DNA of 64,000 bases, from the NCBI RefSeq assembly GCF_947492535.1, contig NZ_CANLNH010000001.1:535805-599804 (forward strand). Reading direction: 5' to 3'. Made by a program: the position numbers and the translations under genes. The notes under the pieces are model-generated. The model worked only from the letters and a program-made list of their open reading frames with translations, was not told the DNA's origin and did not search any database. The stretch's first letter is position 1. Every line of letters starts with the position of its first letter. This document shows positions 16,584-26,239 of the stretch, one piece after another. This DNA comes from an uncultured Dokdonia sp. (lineage in GTDB: Bacteria > Bacteroidota > Bacteroidia > Flavobacteriales > Flavobacteriaceae).

Positions 16584-17531
16584 ATGAAAAGAATAGAGCG
16601 CATTTTTGCTGTAATTGGACTACTTGCTGTTGTTGTAGTGGCCATTAATGCTGTGCAACTCCCTGAAGAAGAGGTGAAAGTAGATGCAGAGCAAATAGAA
16701 GAAGAAAAATTAATAAATGATTATAATGTATATGCATTGCCTATACCAGAAGGATTAAATTTTGCAGGAGAACCTGTTCCTGTTGAAAATCCAGATATTA
16801 AAGAACGTATGGATAGAGAATTGCTAGTAAATACATACTGGCAGTCTAATTCTTTACTGTTATTTAAAAGAGCTAATAAGTACTTTCCTATTATAGAACC
16901 TATTCTTGCAGCTGAAGGGGTACCGGATGATTTTAAGTATTTGGCAGTTATAGAGAGTGGTCTTACGCAAGCAGTATCTCCTGCCAGAGCCACTGGGTTT
17001 TGGCAAATCCTTAAAACGACAGGAAGAGAGTATGGACTTGAAGTAAATGATAATGTAGATGAACGCTATCATGTAGAAAAATCTACACGAGTTGCTTGTA
17101 CATACTTAAAGAAAGCTAAAGAGCGTTTTGGTAGTTGGACAGCTGCTGCTGCTGCATATAATGCAGGAAATGCTGGAGTAAGTAGACGTATGAAAAGTCA
17201 AAATGTAGATACCTATTATGATTTGTTATTAGGAGAAGAGACTGGACGCTATGTTTTCAGAATTATTGCGTTAAAAGAAATTTTAAAGCACCCCGCTCAA
17301 TATGGTTTTAATTTTAAGAAACAAGATTTATATGAATATATACCTACCTATAAAGTAAGTGTAGATTCAGCAGTAACAGATTTTGTTGCTTTTTCTGAAC
17401 GTTTCGGAATTAATTATAAAATCTTGAAACTCCATAACCCTTGGCTTAGAGAACCACATCTTAATAATAAGTCTAAAAAACAATATTTTATTGATATTCC
17501 TAAAGAAGGATATTATTCTTTAGGAAAGTAG
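16584..17531 (+). CDS. Lytic transglycosylase, MltD-like
   Basis: A 315-residue envelope enzyme that cleaves peptidoglycan glycan strands to 1,6-anhydroMurNAc ends. The N-terminal hydrophobic segment serves as signal or anchor. The SLT domain (about residues 105-225) has the catalytic glutamate in LAVIESGL (Glu124), then SPARATGFWQILKTTGREYG, and AAAAAYNAGNAGVSRRM. The C-terminal 80 residues are LysM-like in character (VAFSERFGINYKILKLHNPW). It follows the hydrolase closely and is ended by a clear terminator. Confidence 0.88.
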   Translation: MKRIERIFAVIGLLAVVVVAINAVQLPEEEVKVDAEQIEEEKLINDYNVYALPIPEGLNFAGEPVPVENPDIKERMDRELLVNTYWQSNSLLLFKRANKYFPIIEPILAAEGVPDDFKYLAVIESGLTQAVSPARATGFWQILKTTGREYGLEVNDNVDERYHVEKSTRVACTYLKKAKERFGSWTAAAAAYNAGNAGVSRRMKSQNVDTYYDLLLGEETGRYVFRIIALKEILKHPAQYGFNFKKQDLYEYIPTYKVSVDSAVTDFVAFSERFGINYKILKLHNPWLREPHLNNKSKKQYFIDIPKEGYYSLGK

Positions 17532-17562
17532 GTTTTTTCGTATAAATCTATAGTATTACTAG

Positions 17563-17595
17563 GGAAATGATTTTTTAAAATCATTTCCTTTTTTT
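17563..17595 (+). terminator. Intrinsic terminator
   Basis: A 12-bp perfect stem (GGAAATGATTTT and its complement) with a 2-base spacer, followed by seven T. It ends the hydrolase/transglycosylase unit. Confidence 0.85.
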
Positions 17596-17648
17596 GTGTT
17601 TTTTAGACTACGGTTTCCCTATTTTTAGGGAAAATTATCCATCAAAAC

Positions 17649-18017
17649 ATGAATGCAACGATTATTATTTCACTAATTGTAATAGGGCTTTTAGCAGGTC
17701 TGTTAAGTGGGGTTATGGGTGTAGGAGGAGGCGTGGTTATGATTCCTTTAATGATTTTATTATTAGGTTTTAATCAGCATGAAGCGCAAGGGACGAGTCT
17801 TGCTGTTTTGGCTGTTCCTGTCACATTTATTGCTGCCTATAATTATTATGGCGAGGGCTATGTCAATTGGAAGTATGCAGCACTTATCGCTGTTTTCTTT
17901 GTTGTAGGCGGATTTATAGGATCAAAGCTAGCTGTCAACTTAGATCAGAAGACATTAAAGCGAATCTTTGGAGCAATATTACTTGTGATTGCTGTCAAAA
18001 TGCTTTGGGGTAAATAA
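17649..18017 (+). CDS. TauE/SafE-family permease, half-size
   Basis: A 122-residue membrane protein with four hydrophobic helices. It has the family hallmark GLLSGVMGVGGGVVMIPLM and QGTSLAVLAVPVTF. Full TauE/SafE sulfite-exporter-type proteins carry two such halves (about 250 residues). Single-repeat forms of this size are known and probably act as dimers, so this is not necessarily a truncation. Substrate unknown. It is convergent with the next gene. Confidence 0.82.
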   Translation: MNATIIISLIVIGLLAGLLSGVMGVGGGVVMIPLMILLLGFNQHEAQGTSLAVLAVPVTFIAAYNYYGEGYVNWKYAALIAVFFVVGGFIGSKLAVNLDQKTLKRIFGAILLVIAVKMLWGK

Positions 18018-18036
18018 ATGGATTTTACGAAACTTT

Positions 18037-18717
18037 TTAAGGAGTTGCACTTAACGCATCTTCATTAGATAATAATCTCAGAATACTATTCTTATATAAT
18101 TCTATGTTTTTAGTGTAGCAATTTTCTATTGTCTGATCCAATTTGTTTACTAATCTCTTTTCGATATTAACAACCATTTCATTAGAACTCACACTAAAAA
18201 TAAGTGGTAACCCTAAAGAATGTTTAAGGTTACGTATGATCTGAGTATTTTTATTGTCTTGATCATCTACATAACGTATTTTTATTTTGTGATGATAGTC
18301 TTTTGCCTTTTTACGAGCTGTTTTTTGATCGCTCCAGAATAGTAATACAATATCAATTTGATCACCGTATTCTTTAGCAAGTTCATTAAGTGCTGGCATT
18401 TCACCTTTACTAGGAATAGACCAAGGAGAATATGTGATTAATAAAACGGGTTTTTCAAACTTAGAAAATGGTAAATTCTTTTTTCCAAGGCTATTAGAAT
18501 TAAAGTCGTCAAAATAGGTGCCAACTAATGAGTGACGAACTAAGTCATTAAATAGATGTGTTATTGTATCTTTCTTATTTGAAGAAATAGCTTGTTCTAC
18601 ATCCTGAATATATTTAGGAATATGCACATTTAATGCTTGAGAAAAGAATATAGTATTCTCTTGAGCAGAAAGTATAGATACGGTAAGAAAGATTAAAACG
18701 AGTAATGATCTTTTCAT
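18037..18717 (-). CDS. Thioredoxin-fold (TlpA-like) secreted protein lacking the CxxC
   Basis: A 226-residue protein with a signal peptide (cleaved near LSAQ). The segment PVLLITYSPWSIPSKGEMPAL aligns with the thioredoxin/TlpA active site, where WCxPC is expected; here both cysteines are serine (Ser100 and Ser103). The following helices and the strand VDIVLLFWSDQ-like region fit the fold, and a cis-Pro-type LGLPLIFSVS follows. It is therefore probably a non-redox binding or scaffold protein of the periplasm. The assignment is by motif, not search. Confidence 0.6.
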   Translation of the reverse strand: MKRSLLVLIFLTVSILSAQENTIFFSQALNVHIPKYIQDVEQAISSNKKDTITHLFNDLVRHSLVGTYFDDFNSNSLGKKNLPFSKFEKPVLLITYSPWSIPSKGEMPALNELAKEYGDQIDIVLLFWSDQKTARKKAKDYHHKIKIRYVDDQDNKNTQIIRNLKHSLGLPLIFSVSSNEMVVNIEKRLVNKLDQTIENCYTKNIELYKNSILRLLSNEDALSATP

Positions 18718-18922
18718 ACAATTATAATTTGGTCGAGTAAAAGTATGAGGTCTTTAGTTACTGTTAAAATTTTTTCGTTAAGTAGGGAAGAACATCGGAT
18801 GAACTACGCAAATACTTAATTTTAAGAAATGTATATACAGCAAAATAGATGTAAAATCATGGTGATTCTAGAATCATTCATGAGTGTACATCTAATTATT
18901 TTATAGGTAAAAGGGGGGTGGT

Positions 18923-19504
18923 CTATCTTCTAAAACCACCACGGCCTCCACGACCTGCTCTAGCTCCAAATTGTTGTTTTGGTTGTTGACCAGCTCTTTT
19001 CATGTTCTGTTCCATCACCTTTATTTGTTCTGCGAGCATATTGTGTTTGTCTAAACTTTTAGCTTCCTTAAGTAGTACTTGAGCTTCGCGTTTGCGATTT
19101 TTTGTCATTGCAATTCCAGCAAGGTTTAATTTCGCCATGGCTAAATCAGTCTTCATGGATAATCCTAAGTCAATAGCTTTTTTAAAGAACTTTTCAGCTT
19201 GTGTCATATTGGTTTGAGAGACCATTAAGCCTTGAAGATAATAATAGTATCCCTGTTGTTTCTTGGTAAGTGCGCCTTCAGGACTACTTATTTTTCCTAA
19301 CCATTTTTGTGCGCCAGGAAAATCTTGCTTACGTAATCTTAAGAATGCAAGGATAATAATCTCATTCTTAAAATATAATAATACAAAAATGGCAGCTAGT
19401 AAAATAAACATGATACCATTTCCGATTTCATTTTCTGTAAACTGCCATACAGCAAGTGCTATAACCGCTATTGCAAGAATTAATTTTATATTTTTATTAA
19501 ACAT
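18923..19504 (-). CDS. TPR-type membrane protein with RG-rich tail
   Basis: A 193-residue protein. Two hydrophobic helices (about residues 5-50) anchor it. A tetratricopeptide-like helical region follows (GYYYYLQGLMVSQTNMTQAE, KFFKKAIDLGLSMKTDLAMA, then LNLAGIAMTKNRKREAQVLL). The C-terminus is GARAGRGGRGGFRR, an unusual Gly/Arg-rich tail that might bind nucleic acid or a polyanion. It is a single-gene unit divergent from rpmH. Confidence 0.75.
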   Translation of the reverse strand: MFNKNIKLILAIAVIALAVWQFTENEIGNGIMFILLAAIFVLLYFKNEIIILAFLRLRKQDFPGAQKWLGKISSPEGALTKKQQGYYYYLQGLMVSQTNMTQAEKFFKKAIDLGLSMKTDLAMAKLNLAGIAMTKNRKREAQVLLKEAKSLDKHNMLAEQIKVMEQNMKRAGQQPKQQFGARAGRGGRGGFRR

Positions 19505-19620
19505 AGTATATAGTATGTATTTTTGATGTCTGAAAAGTTGATTTTTTCTATTGAAAAACGAGGTTTTTGAATAGATCGCAAATGTACTAAAAACAACTAT
19601 AAAAAAATTGAAAATTAGAC

Positions 19621-19650
19621 TTGGAGAAGTAAAAAGTTATCGTATATTTG
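19621..19650 (+). promoter_or_regulatory. Bacteroidota-type promoter of rpmH
   Basis: TTG at 19621-19623 and TATATTTG at 19643-19650 are separated by exactly 19 bases, matching the -33/-7 consensus (TTG, N19, TAnnTTTG). It is the clearest promoter in the window and leaves a 5' leader of roughly 65 bases. Confidence 0.8.
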
Positions 19651-19721
19651 CCCCCAGCTTTGAAAGCGGTACATTAAAAGTAAAATTTCAGATCTAGTAA
19701 AGGTCACAAAGAAGATATAAA

Positions 19722-19883
19722 ATGAGTAAAAGAACGTTTCAACCGTCAAAAAGAAAAAGAAGAAACAAGCATGGCTTCAGAGAGCGTATGGCTTCAGCAA
19801 ACGGCCGTAAGGTATTAGCTAGACGTCGTGCTAAAGGTAGAAAGAAATTAAGTGTATCTTCTGAACCTCGTCACAAAAAATAA
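19722..19883 (+). CDS. rpmH: 50S ribosomal protein bL34
   Basis: A 53-residue, highly basic ribosomal protein of the large subunit. It begins [20 protein letters not shown], then [20 protein letters not shown], the universal bL34 sequence, and has the short C-terminal extension [12 protein letters not shown] usual in flavobacteria. It has its own promoter and an intrinsic terminator. The usual neighbours rnpA and dnaA are not adjacent, as in many Bacteroidota. Confidence 0.97.
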   Translation: MSKRTFQPSKRKRRNKHGFRERMASANGRKVLARRRAKGRKKLSVSSEPRHKK

Positions 19884-19903
19884 TGATATTTGAATATCAA
19901 AAT

Positions 19904-19937
19904 AAGGGTGTTGCTTTTTTTAAGTAACACCTTTTTT
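19904..19937 (+). terminator. Intrinsic terminator of rpmH
   Basis: A 13-bp stem with two G-T pairs (AAGGGTGTTGCTT region with its partner) and a T-rich loop, followed by a T run. Confidence 0.85.
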
Positions 19938-19986
19938 TATACCCTGTCAGTTCCTATTTTTATACCATAGAAATCCTTTCCTTAAA

Positions 19987-22839
19987 ATGCCAAAAAATAA
20001 AAATTTAAAATCGATTCTTCTTATAGGTTCAGGACCTATAATTATTGGTCAAGCATGTGAATTTGATTACGCAGGATCACAATCGTTACGTTCTTTGAGA
20101 GAAGACGGAATCGAGACCATCCTTATTAATTCCAATCCAGCAACAATTATGACAGACCCTTCTATGGCTGATCATGTATACTTGCTGCCGCTTACGACAA
20201 AATCTATTGTTCAAATCCTTAAAAAACATCCACATATTGATGCTGTCTTACCAACCATGGGAGGACAAACAGCATTAAATTTATGTATAGAAGCAGATGA
20301 AAAAGGGATCTGGAAAGATTTTGGTGTTGAACTTATAGGTGTTGACATCGCTGCGATTAATATTACAGAAGATAGAGATCAATTCAAAAACTTGATGCGT
20401 GAAATAGGGATTCCTATGGCACCGCAAGCGAGTGCAAATTCTTTTCTGAAAGGAAAAGAAATCGCACAAGAATTTGGTTTTCCTCTAGTGATACGTTCTT
20501 CATTTACATTAGGAGGCGCAGGTGCTTCTTTTGTATATAAAGAAGAAGACTTTGATAAATTATTGTCTCATGGTCTGGAAGTGTCACCTGTACACGAAGT
20601 GATGATTGATAAAGCATTGATCGGATGGAAAGAATATGAGCTTGAGTTATTAAGAGATGCAAATGATAACGTCGTTATTATTTGTGCAATTGAAAATATG
20701 GATCCTATGGGAATCCATACAGGAGATTCTATTACTGTTGCTCCGGCAATGACATTATCTGATGTTACGTATCAAAAGATGCGTGATATGGCGATTCATA
20801 TGATGCGTAGTATCGGTGATTTTGCAGGAGGATGTAATGTGCAGTTTGCTGTCAATCCTGATAATGAAGAAGAAATTATAGCCATTGAGATCAATCCTCG
20901 TGTATCAAGATCTTCTGCACTTGCATCAAAAGCAACAGGATATCCTATTGCAAAAGTAGCAACGAAACTCGCAATGGGGTATCACTTAGATGAGTTGAGT
21001 AACCAGATTACAGGATCTACATCTGCACTGTTTGAACCTACATTAGACTACGTAATCGTAAAGATACCGCGCTGGAATTTTGATAAGTTTGAAGGTTCTG
21101 ATAGAACATTAGGTTTACAAATGAAGGCTGTAGGAGAAGTAATGGGAATAGGACGTTCTTTCCAAGAAGCATTACACAAAGCTACACAGTCTCTAGAGAT
21201 CAAGCGTAATGGATTAGGTGCAGACGGAAAAGGATATAAGAACTATGATCAAATTATAGAAAAACTTACATACGCAAGTTGGGATCGTGTTTTTGTTATT
21301 TATGATGCTATCCAAATGGGAATTCCATTAAGCCGCATCTTTGAGATTACTAAAATAGATATGTGGTTCTTAAAACAATATGAAGAACTGTATATGATGG
21401 AGAAAGAAATCTCTAATTATACAATAGATACGCTTCCGCGAAATCTGATGTTGGAAGCTAAGCAACGTGGTTTTGCAGATAGACAAATTGCACACATGCT
21501 TGAATGTCTAGAAAGCCAAGTATATAATAAGAGAGATGAAATGGGTGTCAAGAGAGTGTACAAACTCGTAGATACTTGTGCTGCCGAATTTGTAGCACAA
21601 ACGCCTTATTTCTATTCTACCTTTGAATATGAAATGGAAACCCCTGATGGGAATAAGTTCTCAGCAAACGAAAGTATTGTAAGCGATAAGAAAAAAATCA
21701 TCGTATTAGGATCTGGTCCTAACCGTATCGGACAGGGAATCGAATTTGATTACTGTTGTGTACATGGTGTTCTTGCCGCTGCCGAATGTGGTTATGAAAC
21801 CATTATGATTAACTGTAACCCAGAAACGGTATCTACCGATTTTGATACAGCAGATAAGTTATACTTCGAACCTGTTTTTTGGGAGCATATTTATGATATC
21901 ATTCGTCATGAAAAACCAGAAGGTGTTATTGTTCAGTTAGGAGGACAAACAGCCTTAAAACTAGCAGAAAAGTTAGATAGATATGGTGTTAAGATTATGG
22001 GAACAAGCTATCAAGCGCTAGATTTAGCAGAAGATAGAGGAAGTTTCTCAACCTTATTGAAAGACCTTGATATTCCATATCCAGAATTTGATACTGCCGA
22101 AACAGCTGATGAAGCACTCGCTGTAGCAGATAAACTTGATTTTCCAATATTAGTACGTCCATCTTATGTATTAGGAGGACAAGGAATGAAAATTGTGATC
22201 AATAAAGACGAACTTGAAAAGCACGTTGTTGATTTACTTCGTAAAATTCCTAATAATAAATTACTATTAGATCATTATTTAGATGGTGCTATAGAAGCAG
22301 AAGCAGATGCCATTTGTGATGGAGAAAATGTCTATATCATAGGGATCATGGAGCATATAGAACCTTGTGGTATTCACTCAGGAGATTCTAATGCAACACT
22401 GCCTCCATTTAACCTTGGGGATCTGATTTTAGAACAAATTAAATCTCATACACGCAAAATTGCATTAGCACTTGATACTGTAGGTTTAATAAATATACAG
22501 TTTGCGGTTAAGGATGATAAAGTATATATCATTGAAGCAAATCCACGTGCATCTCGTACCGTTCCGTTTATTGCAAAAGCATACAAGGAGCCGTATGTAA
22601 ATTATGCTACTAAAGTGATGCTCGGAGCGAAGAAAGTAAGTGACTTTAATTTCAATCCTCAACTAGAAGGATATGCTATTAAGCAACCTGTGTTCTCTTT
22701 TAATAAGTTCCCGAATGTAGATAAGAAATTAGGGCCAGAAATGAAGAGTACAGGAGAAAGTATCCTATTTATAGATAACCTTAGAGATGATGCTTTTTAC
22801 GATTTATATTCAAGACGTAAAATGTATTTGAGTAAGTAA
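19987..22839 (+). CDS. carB: Carbamoyl-phosphate synthase large subunit
   Basis: It makes carbamoyl phosphate for pyrimidine and arginine synthesis with the CarA glutaminase. Both synthetase halves are present: IGSGPIIIGQACEFDYAGSQ with NPATIMTDPSMADHVY, and the second half GSGPNRIGQGIEFDYCCVH with NCNPETVSTDFDTADKLYFE. Each has its ATP-grasp domain (for example RPSYVLGGQGM). At 950 residues it lacks the C-terminal MGS-like allosteric domain of the 1,073-residue E. coli enzyme, a form I believe is usual in flavobacteria. carA is not adjacent. A terminator follows. Confidence 0.95.
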   Translation: MPKNKNLKSILLIGSGPIIIGQACEFDYAGSQSLRSLREDGIETILINSNPATIMTDPSMADHVYLLPLTTKSIVQILKKHPHIDAVLPTMGGQTALNLCIEADEKGIWKDFGVELIGVDIAAINITEDRDQFKNLMREIGIPMAPQASANSFLKGKEIAQEFGFPLVIRSSFTLGGAGASFVYKEEDFDKLLSHGLEVSPVHEVMIDKALIGWKEYELELLRDANDNVVIICAIENMDPMGIHTGDSITVAPAMTLSDVTYQKMRDMAIHMMRSIGDFAGGCNVQFAVNPDNEEEIIAIEINPRVSRSSALASKATGYPIAKVATKLAMGYHLDELSNQITGSTSALFEPTLDYVIVKIPRWNFDKFEGSDRTLGLQMKAVGEVMGIGRSFQEALHKATQSLEIKRNGLGADGKGYKNYDQIIEKLTYASWDRVFVIYDAIQMGIPLSRIFEITKIDMWFLKQYEELYMMEKEISNYTIDTLPRNLMLEAKQRGFADRQIAHMLECLESQVYNKRDEMGVKRVYKLVDTCAAEFVAQTPYFYSTFEYEMETPDGNKFSANESIVSDKKKIIVLGSGPNRIGQGIEFDYCCVHGVLAAAECGYETIMINCNPETVSTDFDTADKLYFEPVFWEHIYDIIRHEKPEGVIVQLGGQTALKLAEKLDRYGVKIMGTSYQALDLAEDRGSFSTLLKDLDIPYPEFDTAETADEALAVADKLDFPILVRPSYVLGGQGMKIVINKDELEKHVVDLLRKIPNNKLLLDHYLDGAIEAEADAICDGENVYIIGIMEHIEPCGIHSGDSNATLPPFNLGDLILEQIKSHTRKIALALDTVGLINIQFAVKDDKVYIIEANPRASRTVPFIAKAYKEPYVNYATKVMLGAKKVSDFNFNPQLEGYAIKQPVFSFNKFPNVDKKLGPEMKSTGESILFIDNLRDDAFYDLYSRRKMYLSK

Positions 22840-22861
22840 TTATTCTCATCCAAATAGATAT

Positions 22862-22897
22862 AAAAGGATCATTATGTATATAGTGATCCTTTTTTTA
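22862..22897 (+). terminator. Intrinsic terminator of carB
   Basis: A 10-bp perfect stem (AAAAGGATCA / TGATCCTTTT) with a 12-base loop and a T run. The dispersed palindrome begins four bases later. Confidence 0.85.
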
Positions 22898-22900
22898 TAC

Positions 22901-22914
22901 GCTTTCGCGAAAGC
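22901..22914. repeat. Dispersed palindrome
   Basis: A perfect 14-bp core directly after the carB terminator. The outer arms are imperfect on the right side (GCATA in place of GCGTA). Confidence 0.85.
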
Positions 22915-22968
22915 ATAAAAAATCACATAACCGAATACAATTGAAAGATCATCTTTGTATTTTTAGAC

Positions 22969-23964
22969 GTGACTTACATAAAGAAAATTATAAAAGGATG
23001 TCTACAACTATTTTTGATTAGTTGTATTACGCTATTGCTTCTTGAAGTCGTGTATAGGTATGGCGTCATTGATTTTTATAAAGCAGAAATAAGCGCATTA
23101 AATCCAATTGAAAGTATTGAAAGTGATACTGTAGATGTCTTGGTTTTTGGAGATTCATTTTCTGCACCTGAAACTAATTATGTAAATAAATTAAGGGATG
23201 CGCATAAAGAAATTACCTTTTTGAACTTAGGAATTCCAGGAACAGGAATCAAACAAGTGAATACATTTGCAAGAAAAAAAATAAAAAGGTACACACCTAA
23301 ACATATCATTTATCAAGTATACGTAGGAAATGATCTATTAGACGTGAAACATCTATCTGGTGGAGAAAATATCTCTTTTTCAAGGAATTTTTATTGGAAA
23401 CTAACAGATCATATATGGTCTGGTATTTATGTAAATCAGAAGTTAAAAATGTTGAAGTCTCAAAAGGCTTCTGGAAGGAAAGGGGATACGAATGCATTGT
23501 TTTCTACATCACTATATACCAAGCGCCAACAAATGCTTTTTAATGCAGATGCTCGTTATTTAGATAAAACAATAAGACTGCAAGATGATTTTTTAGATCG
23601 TTATGGCACATGGAAAAAACAGGTTACATCATTTTTAGAGGTGATTCCAGAAGGTGTTACAGTGTCTATCGTTTTTATTCCGCATTGTGCGCAAGTAAAT
23701 GATCGGTATTATGAAAATATGGAGTCAATAGGAGCGAAATTTGAAGATAAAACAAAAGCACAGGATATGAATTATCCTTTTTATACGAAAGCCGTTCAGG
23801 ATTTTAAGGAGTTTGATCAGGTGACTTTTTACAATCCAATTTCGTATTTAAGAGCAAAAGAAACCGATACACATAGACTGTATTATGCTAACGACCCACA
23901 TTTTAATGAGAATGGGCAGCATGCATTCTATGAGTTTTTGGAAGCGGTTATTTTTGAGAAATAG
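22969..23964 (+). CDS. SGNH/GDSL-type hydrolase, membrane-anchored
   Basis: A 331-residue protein with a GTG start and one N-terminal membrane helix (about residues 11-25). The SGNH signature is present: block I VLVFGDSFS, block III around IYQVYVGNDLLD, and the Asp-His block DPHFNENGQHAF near the C-terminus. This places it with periplasmic O-acyl esterase/transferase-like proteins used in polysaccharide decoration (AlgX/AlgJ-like). It opens the glycan locus. Its 3' end overlaps the convergent methyltransferase gene by 17 bases. Confidence 0.78.
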   Translation: MTYIKKIIKGCLQLFLISCITLLLLEVVYRYGVIDFYKAEISALNPIESIESDTVDVLVFGDSFSAPETNYVNKLRDAHKEITFLNLGIPGTGIKQVNTFARKKIKRYTPKHIIYQVYVGNDLLDVKHLSGGENISFSRNFYWKLTDHIWSGIYVNQKLKMLKSQKASGRKGDTNALFSTSLYTKRQQMLFNADARYLDKTIRLQDDFLDRYGTWKKQVTSFLEVIPEGVTVSIVFIPHCAQVNDRYYENMESIGAKFEDKTKAQDMNYPFYTKAVQDFKEFDQVTFYNPISYLRAKETDTHRLYYANDPHFNENGQHAFYEFLEAVIFEK

Positions 23965-24619
23965 CGAAGATGTAATTTTTTTCTCCTACTTTTTTAGTCG
24001 TAAAAATAGTTTTCATGACTATATCATTTTTTGAAGCAATACTCTCAATCTTTTCAAGTTCACAATCTTCAGAAAGAATCATATAGGTGGTATTCTCTTC
24101 AGATAGATATATAGGTAATTGCTTAAAAAGAGCTTCAAAATACTCGAATTCCTCACCACAAAACCAGGCGTGCTGTTTAGTGCTTTCCGGTGCCTTTGGG
24201 TAATACGGAGGATTTATAAAGATATAATCGAAGTGTTTTTCTTGGAGTGCTTCAAACAAGTTGGAATATACGCATGTTACAGGAAGCTTATTTTCTGTAG
24301 AAGCCTTTTGTAAGTATGCTAATGCGGTCTTATTAATGTCGCTTGCTGTTACGGTAGCTCTTTTTTGACTAGCGTACAATGAAATAATTCCTGAGCCACA
24401 TCCTAATTCTAAAAACGTCTTTTGTGTAAGGTCAATGTCTGACATAAAATCTAATAAGATTTTAGTGCTCAGTGTGAGATGAGGTGGAAATACATCGGGA
24501 TGTACAATGGTTGTAATACCATTATACGAATATGAGCGAGGCTTTCTATAATAAAACTCGGCCCCTTTTCTTAAAAAGGGATGTGTTATTTTCTTAATAA
24601 AGTCGCGTAAGAGTCCCAT
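23948..24619 (-). CDS. HemK/TrmN6-like SAM methyltransferase
   Basis: A 223-residue class I methyltransferase. Motif I is LELGCGSGIISLYA, motif II TASDINKTAL, and the catalytic NPPY motif is in YIFINPPYYPKAP, typical of enzymes that methylate amide or exocyclic nitrogen atoms. The substrate cannot be deduced; its position beside a radical SAM gene (one-base overlap of start and stop) suggests a role in the same pathway rather than in translation. Confidence 0.78.
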   Translation of the reverse strand: MGLLRDFIKKITHPFLRKGAEFYYRKPRSYSYNGITTIVHPDVFPPHLTLSTKILLDFMSDIDLTQKTFLELGCGSGIISLYASQKRATVTASDINKTALAYLQKASTENKLPVTCVYSNLFEALQEKHFDYIFINPPYYPKAPESTKQHAWFCGEEFEYFEALFKQLPIYLSEENTTYMILSEDCELEKIESIASKNDIVMKTIFTTKKVGEKNYIFAISQK

Positions 24620-26139
24620 TATTCAGAGTAAAAACCTTGCTCTTCTGGTTGACGGTATTTCCATATTTTATGCAATGCTTTAATTTCATATGGATATTTA
24701 TAAACACCTGTCTTATAGCGTATTTTAGAGACAGTACGTAATAATTTCTTTTTAGCACCTTTAATTCTAAAATCAGAAGCCGTAGGGTAGTAGCCGTTTA
24801 AAACTGTTTCAAAATTCATAATACGATCTACCATTTTAGGCGTAAGCCAAGGTGTTAATGGGTTTTTACGTAAGTCAAAATTTTCCCATGCAGGATCTAA
24901 CCAATCATCTAGTTTTTTAGGAAAACTAAAACCAGCTTTTTGAATTTGTTCATATAATTCTGAACCTTCTGTAGCTACAGGACTGTATAAATAAATAATG
25001 ATTTCAGCATCTGGGTTAATCTCTTTAATTTCTTTAATAAAATTAATGTCCCATTCTATTTGAGCCATTACTTGTTCTGGCGTATCTGCTGGCATTCCTA
25101 GAACAAAAGAAAACTCAGGAATGATTCCTATAGGATACAAACGAGCCGCGAAATCTTTGATTCCTTGCCCAGTTTGGGTGCCTCCTTTATTCATTTGCTT
25201 AAGGATTTCATCATTGCCTGTCTCAGCACCAAGGAAAATCATTTTACAACCTGCCTCTCTCATGAGTAATAAATCCTCATCAGAATACTTGTTAATCGTA
25301 TCTATACGACCTTCTCCCCACCAAGTAATTCCATCATCTTTAATAAGCTTTGAAAATTCTACGACACGTTTTCTAGATGTAAAGAAGTTATTATCGTGAA
25401 ATTCTATAGCATCAATATTGTAATTGTCCTTAAAGTACTTGACATCATTATAGACGGTCTGCGCAGATTTTGCTTTCCAACGTCCTTCGTAAATAGGAAC
25501 TACAGCGCAAAAAGAACAGGTAAAAGGACATCCCAAACTAGAGTGATATGAGAATGTCTTGCTTCCTAAAAACGTACGACTTAAATAATTCTCTAAGCCA
25601 TAAAAGGAGTTAAGATGTGTATAGGGTAATTGTGGTAATGTATCTTGATCAAGAAGCTTCTCTTTTTTAGTACGTGTAATCGTACCATTCTCTTCTAGAT
25701 ATATCAGGTTGTCTATCGTTGGAAGCTTGTCTAAATCTCCAGACTCTAATGTGTCTAATAATTTAGGAAAAGTCACATCTCCAGGCCCATTGACAATATA
25801 GTCAACATACGGAGCTTCTATAGATACTTTATATTGATTAGAAGCAAAATAACCTCCCCATATGGTAATTGTGTCAGGAAATTCTTCTTTTATTTTTCGT
25901 GTAAACGGAATGGCTTGACGTAATTGTGGTCCAGGCATTACCGTACTACAGAAATACTTGTATTCTCCAGTTTTAAAATAGGAAGCGATTTTTTGCCAAG
26001 GATCTTCTTCTAAATTCCCATCTACAAATGCAAAGTCATAGGATCCATATATTGCAGCTCCTACTTGTAAAATAGAATTAGGAATACGGTGCTTTTGATT
26101 CGCACTTCTTGGATTAAATATGAGGACTTTGTTTTTCAA
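24619..26139 (-). CDS. B12-binding-type radical SAM protein
   Basis: A 506-residue protein. The N-terminal 130 residues have the Rossmann-like layout of cobalamin-binding radical SAM enzymes (IFNPRSANQ, SILQVGAAI, TIWGGYFAS). The radical SAM core carries CPFTCSFC (Cys204, 208, 211), then FHDNNFFTS and FLGAETGNDEILKQMNKGG. Enzymes of this class methylate unactivated carbons or rearrange lipids and glycans. It lies between a methyltransferase and a sulfotransferase, so a product-tailoring role is inferred. Confidence 0.85.
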   Translation of the reverse strand: MKNKVLIFNPRSANQKHRIPNSILQVGAAIYGSYDFAFVDGNLEEDPWQKIASYFKTGEYKYFCSTVMPGPQLRQAIPFTRKIKEEFPDTITIWGGYFASNQYKVSIEAPYVDYIVNGPGDVTFPKLLDTLESGDLDKLPTIDNLIYLEENGTITRTKKEKLLDQDTLPQLPYTHLNSFYGLENYLSRTFLGSKTFSYHSSLGCPFTCSFCAVVPIYEGRWKAKSAQTVYNDVKYFKDNYNIDAIEFHDNNFFTSRKRVVEFSKLIKDDGITWWGEGRIDTINKYSDEDLLLMREAGCKMIFLGAETGNDEILKQMNKGGTQTGQGIKDFAARLYPIGIIPEFSFVLGMPADTPEQVMAQIEWDINFIKEIKEINPDAEIIIYLYSPVATEGSELYEQIQKAGFSFPKKLDDWLDPAWENFDLRKNPLTPWLTPKMVDRIMNFETVLNGYYPTASDFRIKGAKKKLLRTVSKIRYKTGVYKYPYEIKALHKIWKYRQPEEQGFYSE

Positions 26140-26239
26140 AATATATAGTGATGGGCATTAAGACGTATTAATTGCAAAGATATTACGATTGTAGTTTTAT
26201 TACTACTATTTATATAAGGATATTACTTTCTTTTTATAA

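Noticed and set aside
17649..18017. TauE/SafE gene as a broken half gene
   Set aside because: The frame is clean with its own start and stop, and single-repeat forms of this size are known.
21429..21446. TACGCTTCCGCGAAATC in carB and the similar TACGCTTCCGCGAAATG at 41584-41600 as palindrome copies
   Set aside because: Both miss several symmetric bases and may be chance resemblance in coding DNA, so they were not counted.
19987..22839. CarB as truncated
   Set aside because: It lacks only the MGS-like allosteric domain; both synthetase halves are complete and I believe the 950-residue form is normal in this group.
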